A DNA stretch of 64,000 nt, from contig OZ024744.1 in the NCBI GenBank assembly GCA_964016885.1, positions 117,859,605 through 117,923,604 of the forward strand, written 5' to 3'. The translations under genes and the position numbers were made by a program. Source of the stretch: Eledone cirrhosa (Eukaryota; Mollusca; Cephalopoda; Octopoda; Eledonidae). Below, piece by piece: positions 29,934 through 49,440 of this stretch (position 1 is the first letter of the stretch; each line of letters opens with the position of its first letter). The notes beneath the pieces were generated by a model. The model was given only the letters and a program-made list of their open reading frames with translations, had not been told where the DNA came from and ran no database searches.

Positions 29934-30180
29934 AGGTGGGTCTTCTGCAGTACTGCCTAACACCAGAGATTTCGATCCGGTGCTATCTCGTTTGTGATGT
30001 TTAATTGTGCAAAGTCAGCTTTTGTCACTTCATCCCAAGCTTTCCTAGGTCTTCCACTTCCATATTTTCCATCAACTTTGAGTGCCGTGCTCCTTTTACT
30101 AAAGCTACCATCCTCTATATGCATCACATGTTCAAACCCCCACAACCTCCTCTCCTGCACACTACATCTAATCCCTTCTT
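29934..30180 (-). pseudogene. LINE B-related C-terminal remnant
   Basis: The minus strand reads 'MQERRLWGFEHVMHIEDGSF', 'STALKVDGKYGSGRPRKAWD' and 'EVTKADFAQLNITNEIAPDR', then 'NLWC' and a stop. It parallels 'RRLRWYGHVMRMKDDSCI..KIDGSYGVGRPRKTWDD' of LINE B, but is diverged enough to be a separate subfamily. About 67 codons are open. It ends close to the left edge of the 33-kb satellite. Confidence 0.78.
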
Positions 30181-32619
30181 CTCCCTCTTATTCCTGTGAG
30201 GGTCATGGGGCAAGTGTCCTCAAACACTCCTTCCTGCAAGTCCTGTCAGAAGCAGCCCTTTCAGACAGACAGACACTGATATACACAGACAGACACTGAT
30301 ATACACAGACAGACACTGATATACACAGACAGATACTGATATACACAGACACACACTGATATACACAGACAGACACTGATATACACAGACACACACTGAT
30401 ATACACAGACAGACACTGATATACACAGACACTGATATACACAGACACACACTGATATACACAGACACACACTGATATACACAGACACACACTGATATAC
30501 ACAGACACACACTGATATACACACACACACTGGTATACACAGACACACACTGGTATACACAGACACACACTGGTATACACAGACAGACACTGATATACAC
30601 AGACAGACACTGATATACACAGAGAGACACTGATATACACAGACACTGATATACACAGACACAAACTGATATACACAGACACACACTGATATACACAGAC
30701 ACACACTGATATACACAGACACACACTGATATACACAGACAGACACTGATATACACAGACACACACTGATATACACAAACAGACACTGATATACACAGAC
30801 AGACACTGATATACACAGACAGACACTGATATACACAGACAGACACTGATATACACAGACAGACACTGATATACACAGACACACACTGATATACACAGAC
30901 ACACACTGATATACATAGACACACACTGGTATACACAGACACACTGATATACACAGACACACACTAATATACACAGACACACACTGATATACACAGACAC
31001 ACACTGATATATACAGACACACACTGGTATACACAGACATACACTGATATACACAGACAGACACTGATATACACAGACACTGATATACACAGACAGACAC
31101 TGATATACACAGACACACACTGATATACACAGACACACACTGATATACACAGACACACACTGATATACACAGACACACACTGTTATACACAGACACACAC
31201 TGGTATACACAGACAGACACTGATATACACAGACAGGCACTGATATACACATACAGACACTGATATACACAGACACACACTGATATACACAGACACACAC
31301 TGATATACACAGACAGATACTGATATACACAGACACACACTGATATACACAGACACACACTGATATACATAGACACACACTGATATACACAGACATACAC
31401 TGATATACACAGACACACACTGATATACACAGACACACACTGATATACACAGACAGACACTGATATACACAGACACTGATATACACAGACACTGATATAC
31501 ACAGACACACACTGATATACACAGACACACACTGATATACACAGACACACACTGATATACACAGACACACACTGGTATACACAGACACACACTGGTATAC
31601 ACAGACACACACTGGTATACACAGACACACACTGGTATACACAGACACACACTGGTATACACAGACACACACTGGTATACACAGACAGACACTGATATAC
31701 ACAGACAGACACTGATATACACAGACACTGATATACACAGGCACAAACTGATATACACAGACAGACACTGATATACACAGACAGACACTGATATACATAG
31801 ACACATACTGATATACACAGACACACACTGATATACACAGACAGACACTGATATACACAAACACACACTGATATACACAGACACACACTGATATACACAG
31901 ACACTGATATACACAGACACACACTGATATACACAGACACACACTGATATACACAGACACACACTGGTATACACAGACACTGATATACACAGACAGACAC
32001 TGATATACATAGACACACACTGATATACACAGACAGACACTGATATACACAGACACACACTGATATATACAGACACTCACTGATATACACAGACACACAC
32101 TGATATACACAGACACACACTGATATACACAGACACACACTGATATACACAGACACACACTGATATACACAGACACACACTGATATACACAGACACACAC
32201 TGATATACACAGACACACACTGATATACACAGACACACACTGGTATACACAGACACTGATATACACAGACAGACACTGATATACACAGACACACACTGAT
32301 ATACACAGACAGACATTGATATACACAGACAGACACTAATATACACAGACAGACACTGGTATACACAGACACACACTAATATACACAGACAGACACTGAT
32401 ATAGACACACACTTATATACACAGACAGATACTGATATACACAGACACACACTGGTATACACAGACACTGATATACACAGACACACACTGATATACACAG
32501 ACACTGATATACACAGACACACACTGATATACACAGACAGACACTGATATACACAGACACACACTGATATACACAGACACACACTGGTATACACAGACAC
32601 ACACTGATATATACAGACA

Positions 32620-35530
32620 CTCACTGATATACACAGACACTCACTGATATACACAGACACACACTGATATACACAGACACACACTGATATACACAGACAG
32701 ACACTGATATACACAGACACACACTGATATACACAGACACACACTGGTATACACAGGCACTGATATACACAGACACACACTGATATACACAGACAGACAC
32801 TAATATACACAGACACACACTAATATACACAGACAGACACTGATATACAGACACACACTTATATACACAGACAGATACTGATATACACAGACACACACTG
32901 GTATACACAGACACTGATATACAGACACACACTGATATACACAGACACTGATATACACAGACAGACACTGATATACACAGACACACACTGATATACACAA
33001 ACACACACTGGTATACACAGACACTGATATACACAGACAGACACTGATATACACAGACGGACACTGATATACACAGACAGACACTGATATACACAGACAG
33101 ACACTGATATACACAGACAGACACTGATATACACAGACAGACACTGATATACACAGACACACACTGATATACACAGACACACACTGGTATACACAGACAC
33201 ACACTGGTATACACAGACACACACTGATATACACAGACACACACTGATATACACAGACACAACTGATATACACAGACACACACTGATATACACAGACACA
33301 CACTGGTATACACAGACACACACTGGTATACACAGACACACACTGATATACACAGACACACACTGATATACACAGACACACACTGATATACACAGACACA
33401 CACTGATATACACAGACAGACACTAATATACACAGACACACACTGATATACACAGACACACACTGATATACACAGACACACACTGATATACACAGACACA
33501 CACTGATATACACAGACAGACACTGATATACACAGACACACACTGATATACACAGACAGACACTGATATACACAGACAGACACTGATATACACAGACAGA
33601 CACTGATATACACAGACACACACTGATATACATAGACACACACTGGTATACACAGACAGACACTGATATACACAGACAGACACTGATATACACAGACACT
33701 GATATACACAGACACACACTGATATACACAGACACACACTGATATACACAGACAGACACTGATATACACAGACACTGATATACACAGACACACACTGATA
33801 TACACAGACACACACTGTTATACACAGACACACACTGGTATACACAGACAGACACTGATATACACAGACACACACTGATATACACAGACACACACTGGTA
33901 TACACAGACACACACTGATATACACAGACAGATACTGATATACACAGACACACACTGATATACATAGACACACACTGATATACACAGACAGACACTGATA
34001 TACACAGACACACACTGATATACACAGACACACACTGATATACACAGACACACACTGATATACACAGACACACACTGATATACACAGACACACACTGATA
34101 TACACAGACACACACTGGTATACACAGACACTGATATACACAGACAGACACTGATATACACAGACACACACTGATATACACAGACAGACACTGATATACA
34201 CAGACAGACACTGATATACACAGACAGACACTGGTATACACAGACACACACTAATATACACAGACAAACACTGATATACAGACACACACTGATATACACA
34301 GACAGATATTGATATACACAGACACACACTGGTATACACAGACACTGATATACACAGACACACACTGATATACACAGACACTGATATACAGACACACACT
34401 GATATACACAGACAGATACTGATATACACAGACAGACACTGATATACACAGACACACACTGATATACACAGACAGACACTGATATACACAGACACTGATA
34501 TACACAGACAGACACTGATATACACAGACACACACTGATATACACAGACACACACTGATATACACAGACACTGATATACACAGACACACACTAATATACA
34601 CAGACAGACACTGATATACACAGACACACACTGATATACACAGACACACACTGGTATACACAGACACTGATATACACAGACAGACACTGATATACATAGA
34701 CACACACTGATATACATAGACACACACTGATATACACAGACAGACACTGATATATACAGACACACACTGATATACACAGACACACACTGATATACACAGA
34801 CACACACTGATATACACAGACACACACTGATATACACAGACACACACTGGTATACACAGACACTAATATACACAGACAGACACTGATATACACAGACAGA
34901 CACTGATATACACAGACACACACTGATATACACAGACACACACTGATATACGCAGACAGACACTAATATACACAGACAGACACTGGTATACACAGACACA
35001 CACTAATATACACTGACAGACACTGATATACAGACACACACTGATATACACAGACAGATATTGATATACACAGACACACACTGGTATACACAGACACTGA
35101 TATACACAGACAATGATATACACAGACAGACACTGATATACACAGACACACACTGGTATACACAGACACACACTGATATACACAGACACTGATATACACA
35201 GACAGACACTGATATACACACACGGACACTGATATACACAGACGGACACTGATATACACAGACAGACACTGATATACACAGACAGACACTGATATACACA
35301 GACAGACACTGATATACACAGACACACACTGATATACACAGACACACACTGGTATACACAGACACACACTGGTATACACAGACACACACTGATATACACA
35401 GACACACACTGATATACACAGACACACACTGATATACACAGACACAACTGATATACACAGACACACACTGATATACACAGACACACACTGGTATACACAG
35501 ACACACACTGGTATACACAGACACACACTG
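32620..35530. repeat. Older relative of the 3.5-kb satellite block
   Basis: The 19-bp landmark units at about 33261 and 35446 (2,185 bp apart), and many runs between them, match copy 1 at an offset of about 6.16-6.20 kb that drifts by 20-bp steps. This indicates unit gain or loss since duplication. Confidence 0.65.
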
Positions 35531-38180
35531 ATATACACAGACACACACTGATATACACAGACACACACTGATATACGCAGACAGACACTATTATACACAG
35601 ACACACACTGATATACACAGACACACACTGATATACACAGACACACACTGATATACACAGACACACACTGATATACACAGACAGACACTGATATACACAG
35701 ACACACACTGATATACACAGACACACACTGATATACACAGACACACACTGATATACACAGACAGACACTGATATACACAGACAGACACTGATATACACAG
35801 ACAGACTCTGATATACACAGACAGACACTGATATACACAGACACACTGATATACATAGACACACACTGGTATACACAGACAGACACTGATATACACAGAC
35901 ACACACTGATATACACAGACACTGATATACACAGACACACACTGATATACACAGACACACACTGATATACACAGACAGACACTGATATACACAGACACTG
36001 ATATACACAGACACTGATATACACAGACACACACTGATATACACAGACACACACTGTTATACACAGACACACACTGGTATACACAGACAGACACTGATAT
36101 ACACATACAGACACTGATATACACAGACACACACTGATATACACAGACAGATACTGATATACACAGACACACACTGATATACACAGACACACACTGATAT
36201 ACACAGACACACACTGATATACATAGACACACACTGATATACACAGACATACACTGATATACACAGACACACACTGATATACACAGACACACACTGATAT
36301 ACACAGACAGACACTGATATACACAGACACTGATATACACAGACACACACTGATATACACAGACACACACTGATATACACAGACACACACTGATATACAC
36401 AGACACACACTGGTATACACAGACACACACTGGTATACACAGACACACACTGGTATACACAGACACACACTGGTATACACAGACACACACTGGTATACAC
36501 AGACAGACACTGATATACACAGACAGACACTGATATACACAGACACTGATATACACAGGCACAAACTGATATACACAGACAGACACTGATATACACAGAC
36601 AGACACTGATATACATAGACACATACTGATATACACAGACACACACTGATATACACAGACAGACACTGATATACACAAACACACACTGATATACACAGAC
36701 ACACACTGATATACACAGACACTGATATACACAGACACACACTGATATACACAGACACACACTGATATACACAGACACACACTGGTATACACAGACACTG
36801 ATATACACAGACAGACACTGATATACATAGACACACACTGATATACACAGACAGACACTGATATACACAGACACACACTGATATATACAGACACTCACTG
36901 ATATACACAGACACACACTGATATACACAGACACACACTGATATACACAGACACACACTGATATACACAGACACACACTGATATACACAGACACACACTG
37001 ATATACACAGACACACACTGATATACACAGACACACACTGATATACACAGACACACACTGGTATACACAGACACTGATATACACAGACAGACACTGATAT
37101 ACACAGACACACACTGATATACACAGACAGACATTGATATACACAGACAGACACTAATATACACAGACAGACACTGGTATACACAGACACACACTAATAT
37201 ACACAGACAGACACTGATATAGACACACACTTATATACACACACAGATACTGATATACACAGACACACACTGGTATACACAGACACTGATATACACAGAC
37301 ACACACTGATATACACAGACACTGATATACACAGACACACACTGATATACACAGACAGACACTGATATACACAGACACACACTGATATACACAGACACAC
37401 ACTGGTATACACAGACACACACTGATATATACAGACACTCACTGATATACACAGACACTCACTGATATACACAGACACACACTGATATACACAGACACAC
37501 ACTGATATACACAGACAGACACTGATATACACAGACACACACTGATATACACAGACACACACTGGTATACACAGGCACTGATATACACAGACAGACACTG
37601 ATATACACAGACACACACTGATATACACAGACAGACATTGATATACACAGACAGACACTGATATACACAGACAGACACTGGTATACACAGACACACACTA
37701 ATATACACAGACAGACACTGATATACAGACACACACTGATTTACACAGACAGATACTGATATACACAGACACACACTGGTATACACAGACAGACACTGAT
37801 ATACACAGACAGACACTGATATACACAGACAGACACTGATATACACAGACACTGATATACACAGGCACAAACTGATATACACAGACACACACAGATATAC
37901 ACAGACACTTATATACACAGACACACACTGATATACACAGACACTGATATACACAGACAGACACTGATATACACAGACACACACTGATATACACAGACAC
38001 ACACTGATATACACAGACACACACTGATATACACAGACAGACACTGATATACACAGACAGACACTGATATACACAGACACACACTGATATACACAGACAC
38101 ACACTGATATACACAGACACACACTGGTATACACAGACATACACTGATATACACAGACACTGATATACACAGACAGACAC

Positions 38181-41100
38181 TGATATACACAGACACTGAT
38201 ATACACAGACACACACTGATATACACAGACACGCACTGATATACACAGACAGACACTGATATACACAGACAGACACTGATATACATAGACACATACTGAT
38301 ATACACAGACACTGATATACACAGACAGAGACTGATATACACAGACACACACTGATATACACAGACACACACTGATATACACAGACAGACACTGATATAC
38401 ACAGACACACACTGATATACACAGACACTGATATACACAGACAGACACTGATATACACAGACACACACTGATATACACAGACACACACTGATATACACAG
38501 ACACACGCTGATATACACAGACAGACACTGATATACACAGACACACACTGATATACACAGACACACACTGATATACACAGACACTGATATACACAGACAC
38601 ACACTGATATACACAGACAGACACTGATATACACAGACACACACTGATATACACAGACACACACTGGTATACACAGACACTGATATACACAGACAGACAC
38701 TGATATACATAGACACACACTGATATACACAGACAGACACTGATATACACAGACACACACTGATATATACAGACACTCACTGATATACCCAGACACACAC
38801 TGATATACCCAGACACACACTGATATACACAGACACACACTGATATACACAGACACACACTGATATACACAGACACACACTGGTATACACAGACACACAC
38901 TGGTATACACAGACACTGATATACACAGACACACACTGATATACACAGACAGACACTAATATACACAGACACACACTAATATACACAGACAGACACTGAT
39001 ATACAGACACACACTTATATACACAGACAGATACTGATATACACAGACACACACTGGTATACACAGACACTGATATACAGACACACACTGATATACACAG
39101 ACACTGATATACACAGACAGACACTGATATACACAGACACACACTGATATACACAAACACACACTGGTATACACAGACACTGATATACACAGACAGACAC
39201 TGATATACACAGACGGACACTGATATACACAGACAGACACTGATATACACAGACAGACACTGATATACACAGACAGACACTGATATACACAGACAGACAC
39301 TGATATACACAGACACACACTGATATACACAGACACACACTGGTATACACAGACACACACTGGTATACACAGACACACACTGATATACACAGACGCACAC
39401 TGATATACACAGACACAACTGATATACACAGACACACACTGATATACACAGACACACACTGGTATACACAGACACACACTGGTATACACAGACACACACT
39501 GATATACACAGACACACACTGATATACACAGACACACACTGATATACACAGACAGACACTAATATACACAGACACACACTGATATACACAGACACACACT
39601 GATATACACAGACACACACTGATATACACAGACACACACTGATATACACAGACAGACACTGATATACACAGACACACACTGATATACACAGACAGACACT
39701 GATATACACAGACAGACACTGATATACACAGACAGACACTGATATACACAGACAGACACTGATATACACAGACACACACTGATATACATAGACACACACT
39801 GGTATACACAGACAGACACTGATATACACAGACAGACACTGATATACACAGACACTGATATACACAGACACACACTGATATACACAGACACACACTGATA
39901 TACACAGACAGACACTGATATACACAGACACTGATATACACAGACACACACTGATATACACAGACACACACTGTTATACACAGACACACACTGGTATACA
40001 CAGACAGACACTGATATACACAAACAGACACTGATATACACAGACACACACTGATATACACAGACACACACTGGTATACACAGACACACACTGATATACA
40101 CAGACAGATACTGATATACACAGACACACACTGATATACATAGACACACACTGATATACACAGACAGACACTGATATACACAGACACACACTGATATACA
40201 CAGACACACACTGATATACACAGACACACACTGATATACACAGACACACACTGATATACACAGACACACACTGATATACACAGACACACACTGGTATACA
40301 CAGACACTGATATACACAGACAGACACTGATATACACAGACACACACTGATATACACAGACAGACACTGATATACACAGACAGACACTGATATACACAGA
40401 CAGACACTGGTATACACAGACACACACTAATATACACAGACAAACACTGATATACAGACACACACTGATATACACAGACAGATATTGATATACACAGACA
40501 CACACTGGTATACACAGACACTGATATACACAGACACACACTGATATACACAGACACTGATATACAGACACACACTGATATACACAGACAGATACTGATA
40601 TACACAGACAGACACTGATATACACAGACACACACTGATATACACAGACAGACACTGATATACACAGACACTGATATACACAGACAGACACTGATATACA
40701 CAGACACACACTGATATACACAGACACACACTGATATACACAGACACTGATATACACAGACACACACTAATATACACAGACAGACACTGATATACACAGA
40801 CACACACTGATATACACAGACACACACTGGTATACACAGACACTGATATACACAGACAGACACTGATATACATAGACACACACTGATATACATAGACACA
40901 CACTGATATACACAGACAGACACTGATATATACAGACACACACTGATATACACAGACACACACTGATATACACAGACACACACTGATATACACAGACACA
41001 CACTGATATACACAGACACACACTGATATACACAGACACACACTGGTATACACAGACACTAATATACACAGACAGACACTGATATACACAGACAGACACT

Positions 41101-41724
41101 GATATACACAGACACACACTGATATACACAGACACACACTGATATACGCAGACAGACACTGATATACACAGACAGACACTGGTATACACAGACACACACT
41201 AATATACACTGACAGACACTGATATACAGACACACACTGATATACACAGACAGATATTGATATACACAGACACACACTGGTATACACAGACACTGATATA
41301 CACAGACAATGATATACACAGACAGACACTGATATACACAGACACACACTGGTATACACAGACACACACTGATATACACAGACACTGATATACACAGACA
41401 GACACTGATATACACAGACGGACACTGATATACACAGACGGACACTGATATACACAGACAGACACTGATATACACAGACAGACACTGATATACACAGACA
41501 GACACTGATATACACAGACACACACTGATATACACAGACACACACTGGTATACACAGACACACACTGGTATACACAGACACACACTGATATACACAGACA
41601 CACACTGATATACACAGACACACACTGATATACACAGACACAACTGATATACACAGACACACACTGATATACACAGACACACACTGGTATACACAGACAC
41701 ACACTGGTATACACAGACACACAC
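38181..41724. repeat. 3,544-bp satellite block, copy 1
   Basis: Within the 20-bp array, landmark variants recur exactly 3,544 bp later. 'acgcactgat' occurs at 38231 and 41775; the 19-bp unit with 'caactgatat' occurs at about 39417 and 42961, and at about 41642 and 45186. The block is directly adjacent to copy 2, so this is a tandem segmental duplication with essentially no divergence that I can see. Confidence 0.85.
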
Positions 41725-44700
41725 TGATATACACAGACACTGATATACACAGACACACACTGATATACACAGACACGCACTGATATACACAGACAGACAC
41801 TGATATACACAGACAGACACTGATATACATAGACACATACTGATATACACAGACACTGATATACACAGACAGAGACTGATATACACAGACACACACTGAT
41901 ATACACAGACACACACTGATATACACAGACAGACACTGATATACACAGACACACACTGATATACACAGACACTGATATACACAGACAGACACTGATATAC
42001 ACAGACACACACTGATATACACAGACACACACTGATATACACAGACACACGCTGATATACACAGACAGACACTGATATACACAGACACACACTGATATAC
42101 ACAGACACACACTGATATACACAGACACTGATATACACAGACACACACTGATATACACAGACAGACACTGATATACACAGACACACACTGATATACACAG
42201 ACACACACTGGTATACACAGACACTGATATACACAGACAGACACTGATATACATAGACACACACTGATATACACAGACAGACACTGATATACACAGACAC
42301 ACACTGATATATACAGACACTCACTGATATACCCAGACACACACTGATATACCCAGACACACACTGATATACACAGACACACACTGATATACACAGACAC
42401 ACACTGATATACACAGACACACACTGGTATACACAGACACACACTGGTATACACAGACACTGATATACACAGACACACACTGATATACACAGACAGACAC
42501 TAATATACACAGACACACACTAATATACACAGACAGACACTGATATACAGACACACACTTATATACACAGACAGATACTGATATACACAGACACACACTG
42601 GTATACACAGACACTGATATACAGACACACACTGATATACACAGACACTGATATACACAGACAGACACTGATATACACAGACACACACTGATATACACAA
42701 ACACACACTGGTATACACAGACACTGATATACACAGACAGACACTGATATACACAGACGGACACTGATATACACAGACAGACACTGATATACACAGACAG
42801 ACACTGATATACACAGACAGACACTGATATACACAGACAGACACTGATATACACAGACACACACTGATATACACAGACACACACTGGTATACACAGACAC
42901 ACACTGGTATACACAGACACACACTGATATACACAGACGCACACTGATATACACAGACACAACTGATATACACAGACACACACTGATATACACAGACACA
43001 CACTGGTATACACAGACACACACTGGTATACACAGACACACACTGATATACACAGACACACACTGATATACACAGACACACACTGATATACACAGACAGA
43101 CACTAATATACACAGACACACACTGATATACACAGACACACACTGATATACACAGACACACACTGATATACACAGACACACACTGATATACACAGACAGA
43201 CACTGATATACACAGACACACACTGATATACACAGACAGACACTGATATACACAGACAGACACTGATATACACAGACAGACACTGATATACACAGACAGA
43301 CACTGATATACACAGACACACACTGATATACATAGACACACACTGGTATACACAGACAGACACTGATATACACAGACAGACACTGATATACACAGACACT
43401 GATATACACAGACACACACTGATATACACAGACACACACTGATATACACAGACAGACACTGATATACACAGACACTGATATACACAGACACACACTGATA
43501 TACACAGACACACACTGTTATACACAGACACACACTGGTATACACAGACAGACACTGATATACACAAACAGACACTGATATACACAGACACACACTGATA
43601 TACACAGACACACACTGGTATACACAGACACACACTGATATACACAGACAGATACTGATATACACAGACACACACTGATATACATAGACACACACTGATA
43701 TACACAGACAGACACTGATATACACAGACACACACTGATATACACAGACACACACTGATATACACAGACACACACTGATATACACAGACACACACTGATA
43801 TACACAGACACACACTGATATACACAGACACACACTGGTATACACAGACACTGATATACACAGACAGACACTGATATACACAGACACACACTGATATACA
43901 CAGACAGACACTGATATACACAGACAGACACTGATATACACAGACAGACACTGGTATACACAGACACACACTAATATACACAGACAAACACTGATATACA
44001 GACACACACTGATATACACAGACAGATATTGATATACACAGACACACACTGGTATACACAGACACTGATATACACAGACACACACTGATATACACAGACA
44101 CTGATATACAGACACACACTGATATACACAGACAGATACTGATATACACAGACAGACACTGATATACACAGACACACACTGATATACACAGACAGACACT
44201 GATATACACAGACACTGATATACACAGACAGACACTGATATACACAGACACACACTGATATACACAGACACACACTGATATACACAGACACTGATATACA
44301 CAGACACACACTAATATACACAGACAGACACTGATATACACAGACACACACTGATATACACAGACACACACTGGTATACACAGACACTGATATACACAGA
44401 CAGACACTGATATACATAGACACACACTGATATACATAGACACACACTGATATACACAGACAGACACTGATATATACAGACACACACTGATATACACAGA
44501 CACACACTGATATACACAGACACACACTGATATACACAGACACACACTGATATACACAGACACACACTGATATACACAGACACACACTGGTATACACAGA
44601 CACTAATATACACAGACAGACACTGATATACACAGACAGACACTGATATACACAGACACACACTGATATACACAGACACACACTGATATACGCAGACAGA

Positions 44701-45268
44701 CACTGATATACACAGACAGACACTGGTATACACAGACACACACTAATATACACTGACAGACACTGATATACAGACACACACTGATATACACAGACAGATA
44801 TTGATATACACAGACACACACTGGTATACACAGACACTGATATACACAGACAATGATATACACAGACAGACACTGATATACACAGACACACACTGGTATA
44901 CACAGACACACACTGATATACACAGACACTGATATACACAGACAGACACTGATATACACAGACGGACACTGATATACACAGACGGACACTGATATACACA
45001 GACAGACACTGATATACACAGACAGACACTGATATACACAGACAGACACTGATATACACAGACACACACTGATATACACAGACACACACTGGTATACACA
45101 GACACACACTGGTATACACAGACACACACTGATATACACAGACACACACTGATATACACAGACACACACTGATATACACAGACACAACTGATATACACAG
45201 ACACACACTGATATACACAGACACACACTGGTATACACAGACACACACTGGTATACACAGACACACAC
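41725..45268. repeat. 3,544-bp satellite block, copy 2
   Basis: Second copy of 38181-41724. After about 45268 the two sequences part: copy 1 continues into the 'cagacactgatat' junction while copy 2 runs into 'cacacactgatatacacaga' units. Confidence 0.85.
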
Positions 45269-48200
45269 TGATATACACAGACACACACTGATATACACAG
45301 ACACACACTGATATACACAGACAGACACTATTATACACAGACACACACTGATATACACAGACACACACTGATATACACAGACACACACTGATATACACAG
45401 ACACACACTGATATACACAGACAGACACTGATATACACAGACACACACTGATATACACAGACACACACTGATATACACAGACACACACTGATATACACAG
45501 ACAGACACTGATATACACAGACAGACACTGATATACACAGACAGACTCTGATATACACAGACAGACACTGATATACACAGACACACACTGATATACATAG
45601 ACACACACTGGTATACACAGACAGACACTGATATACACAGACACACACTGATATACACAGACACTGATATACACAGACACACACTGATATACACAGACAC
45701 ACACTGATATACACAGACAGACACTGATATACACAGACACTGATATACACAGACACACACTGATATACACAGACACACACTGTTATACACAGACACACAC
45801 TGGTATACACAGACAGACACTGATATACACAGACAGGCACTGATATACACATACAGACACTGATATACACAGACACACACTGATATACACAGACAGATAC
45901 TGATATACACAGACACACACTGATATACACAGACACACACTGATATACATAGACACACACTGATATACACAGACATACACTGATATACACAGACACACAC
46001 TGATATACACAGACACACACTGATATACACAGACAGACACTGATATACACAGACACTGATATACACAGACACACACTGATATACACAGACACACACTGGT
46101 ATACACAGACACACACTGGTATACACAGACACACACTGGTATACACAGACACACACTGGTATACACAGACACACACTGGTATACACAGACAGACACTGAT
46201 ATACACAGACAGACACTGATATACACAGACACTGATATACACAGGCACAAACTGATATACACAGACAGACACTGATATACACAGACAGACACTGATATAC
46301 ATAGACACATACTGATATACACAGACACACACTGATATACACAGACAGACACTGATATACACAAACACACACTGATATACACAGACACACACTGATATAC
46401 ACAGACACTGATATACACAGACACACACTGATATACACAGACACACACTGATATACACAGACACACACTGGTATACACAGACACTGATATACACAGACAG
46501 ACACTGATATACATAGACACACACTGATATACACAGACAGACACTGATATACACAGACACACTGATATATACAGACACTCACTGATATACACAGACACAC
46601 ACTGATATACACAGACACACACTGATATACACAGACACACACTGATATACACAGACACACACTGATATACACAGACACACACTGATATACACAGACACAC
46701 ACTGATATACACAGACACACACTGATATACACAGACACACACTGGTATACACAGACACTGATATACACAGACAGACACTGATATACACAGACAGACATTG
46801 ATATACACAGACAGACACTAATATACACAGACAGACACTGGTATACACAGACACACACTAATATACACAGACAGACACTGATATAGACACACACTTATAT
46901 ACACAGACAGATACTGATATACACAGACACACACTGGTATACACAGACACTGATATACACAGACACACACTGATATACACAGACACTGATATACACAGAC
47001 ACACACTGATATACACAGACAGACACTGATATACACAGACACACACTGATATACACAGACACACACTGGTATACACAGACACACACTGATATATACAGAC
47101 ACTCACTGATATACACAGACACTCACTGATATACACAGACACACACTGATATACACAGACACACACTGATATACACAGACAGACACTGATATACACAGAC
47201 ACACACTGATATACACAGACACACACTGGTATACACAGGCACTGATATACACAGACAGACACTGATATACACAGACACACACTGATATACACAGACAGAC
47301 ATTGATATACACAGACAGACACTGATATACACAGACAGACACTGGTATACACAGACACACACTAATATACACAGACAGACACTGATATACAGACACACAC
47401 TGATTTACACAGACAGATACTGATATACACAGACACACACTGGTATACACAGACAGACACTGATATACACAGACAGACACTGATATACACAGACAGACAC
47501 TGATATACACAGACACTGATATACACAGGCACAAACTGATATACACAGACACACACAGATATACACAGACACTTATATACACAGACACACACTGATATAC
47601 ACAGACACACACTGATATACACAGACACTGATATACACAGACAGACACTGATATACACAGACACACACTGATATACACAGACACACACTGATATACACAG
47701 ACAGACACTGATATACACAGACAGACACTGATATACACAGACACACACTGATATACACAGACACACACTGATATACACAGACACACACTGGTATACACAG
47801 ACACACACTGGTATACACAGACACACACTGGTATACACAGACACACACTGGTATACACAGACAGACACTGGTATACACAGACAGACACTGATATACACAG
47901 ACAGACACTGATATACACAGACACTGATATACACAGGCACAAACTGATATACACAGACAGACACTGATATACACAGACAGACACTGATATACATAGACAC
48001 ATACTGATATACACAGACACACACTGATATACACAGACAGACACTGATATACACAAACACACACTGATATACACAGACACACACTGATATACACAGACAC
48101 TGATATACACAGACACACACTGATATACACAGACACACACTGATATACACAGACACACACTGGTATACACAGACACTGATATACACAGACAGACACTGAT

Positions 48201-49440
48201 ATACATAGACACACACTGATATACACAGACAGACACTGATATACACAGACACACAGATATATACAGACACTCACTGATATACACAGACACACACTGATAT
48301 ACACAGACACACACTGATATACACAGACACACACTGATATACACAGACAGACACTGATATACACAGACACACACTGATATACACAGACAGACATTGATAT
48401 ACACAGACAGACACTAATATACACAGACAGACACTGGTATACACAGACACACACTAATATACACAGACAGACACTGATATAGACACACACTTATATACAC
48501 AGACAGATACTGATATACACAGACACACACTGGTATACACAGACACTGATATACACAGACACACACTGATATACACAGACACTGATATACACAGACACAC
48601 ACTGATATACACAGACAGACACTGATATACACAGACACACACTGATATACACAGACACACACTGGTATACACAGACACACACTGATATATACAGACACTC
48701 ACTGATATACACAGACACTCACTGATATACACAGACACACACTGATATACACAGACACACACTGATATACACAGACACACACTGATATACACAGACAGAC
48801 ACTGATATACACAGACACACACTGATATACACAGACACACACTGGTATACACAGGCACTGATATACACAGACAGACACTGATATACACAGACACACACTG
48901 ATATACACAGACAGACATTGATATACACAGACAGACACTGATATACACAGACAGACACTGGTATACACAGACACACACTAATATACACAGACAGACACTG
49001 ATATATAGACACACACTGATTTACACAGACAGATACTGATATACACAGACACACACTGGTATACACAGACAGACACTGATATACACAGACAGACACTGAT
49101 ATACACAGACACTGATATACACAGGCACAAACTGATATACACAGACACACACAGATATACACAGACACTTATATACACAGACACACACTGATATACACAG
49201 ACACTGATATACACAGACAGACACTGATATACACAGACACACACTGATATACACAGACACACACTGATATACACAGACACACACTGATATACACAGACAG
49301 ACACTGATATACACAGACAGACACTGATATACACAGACACACACTGATATACACAGACACACACTGATATACACAGACACACACTGGTATACACAGACAT
49401 ACACTGATATACACAGACACTGATATACACAGACAGACAC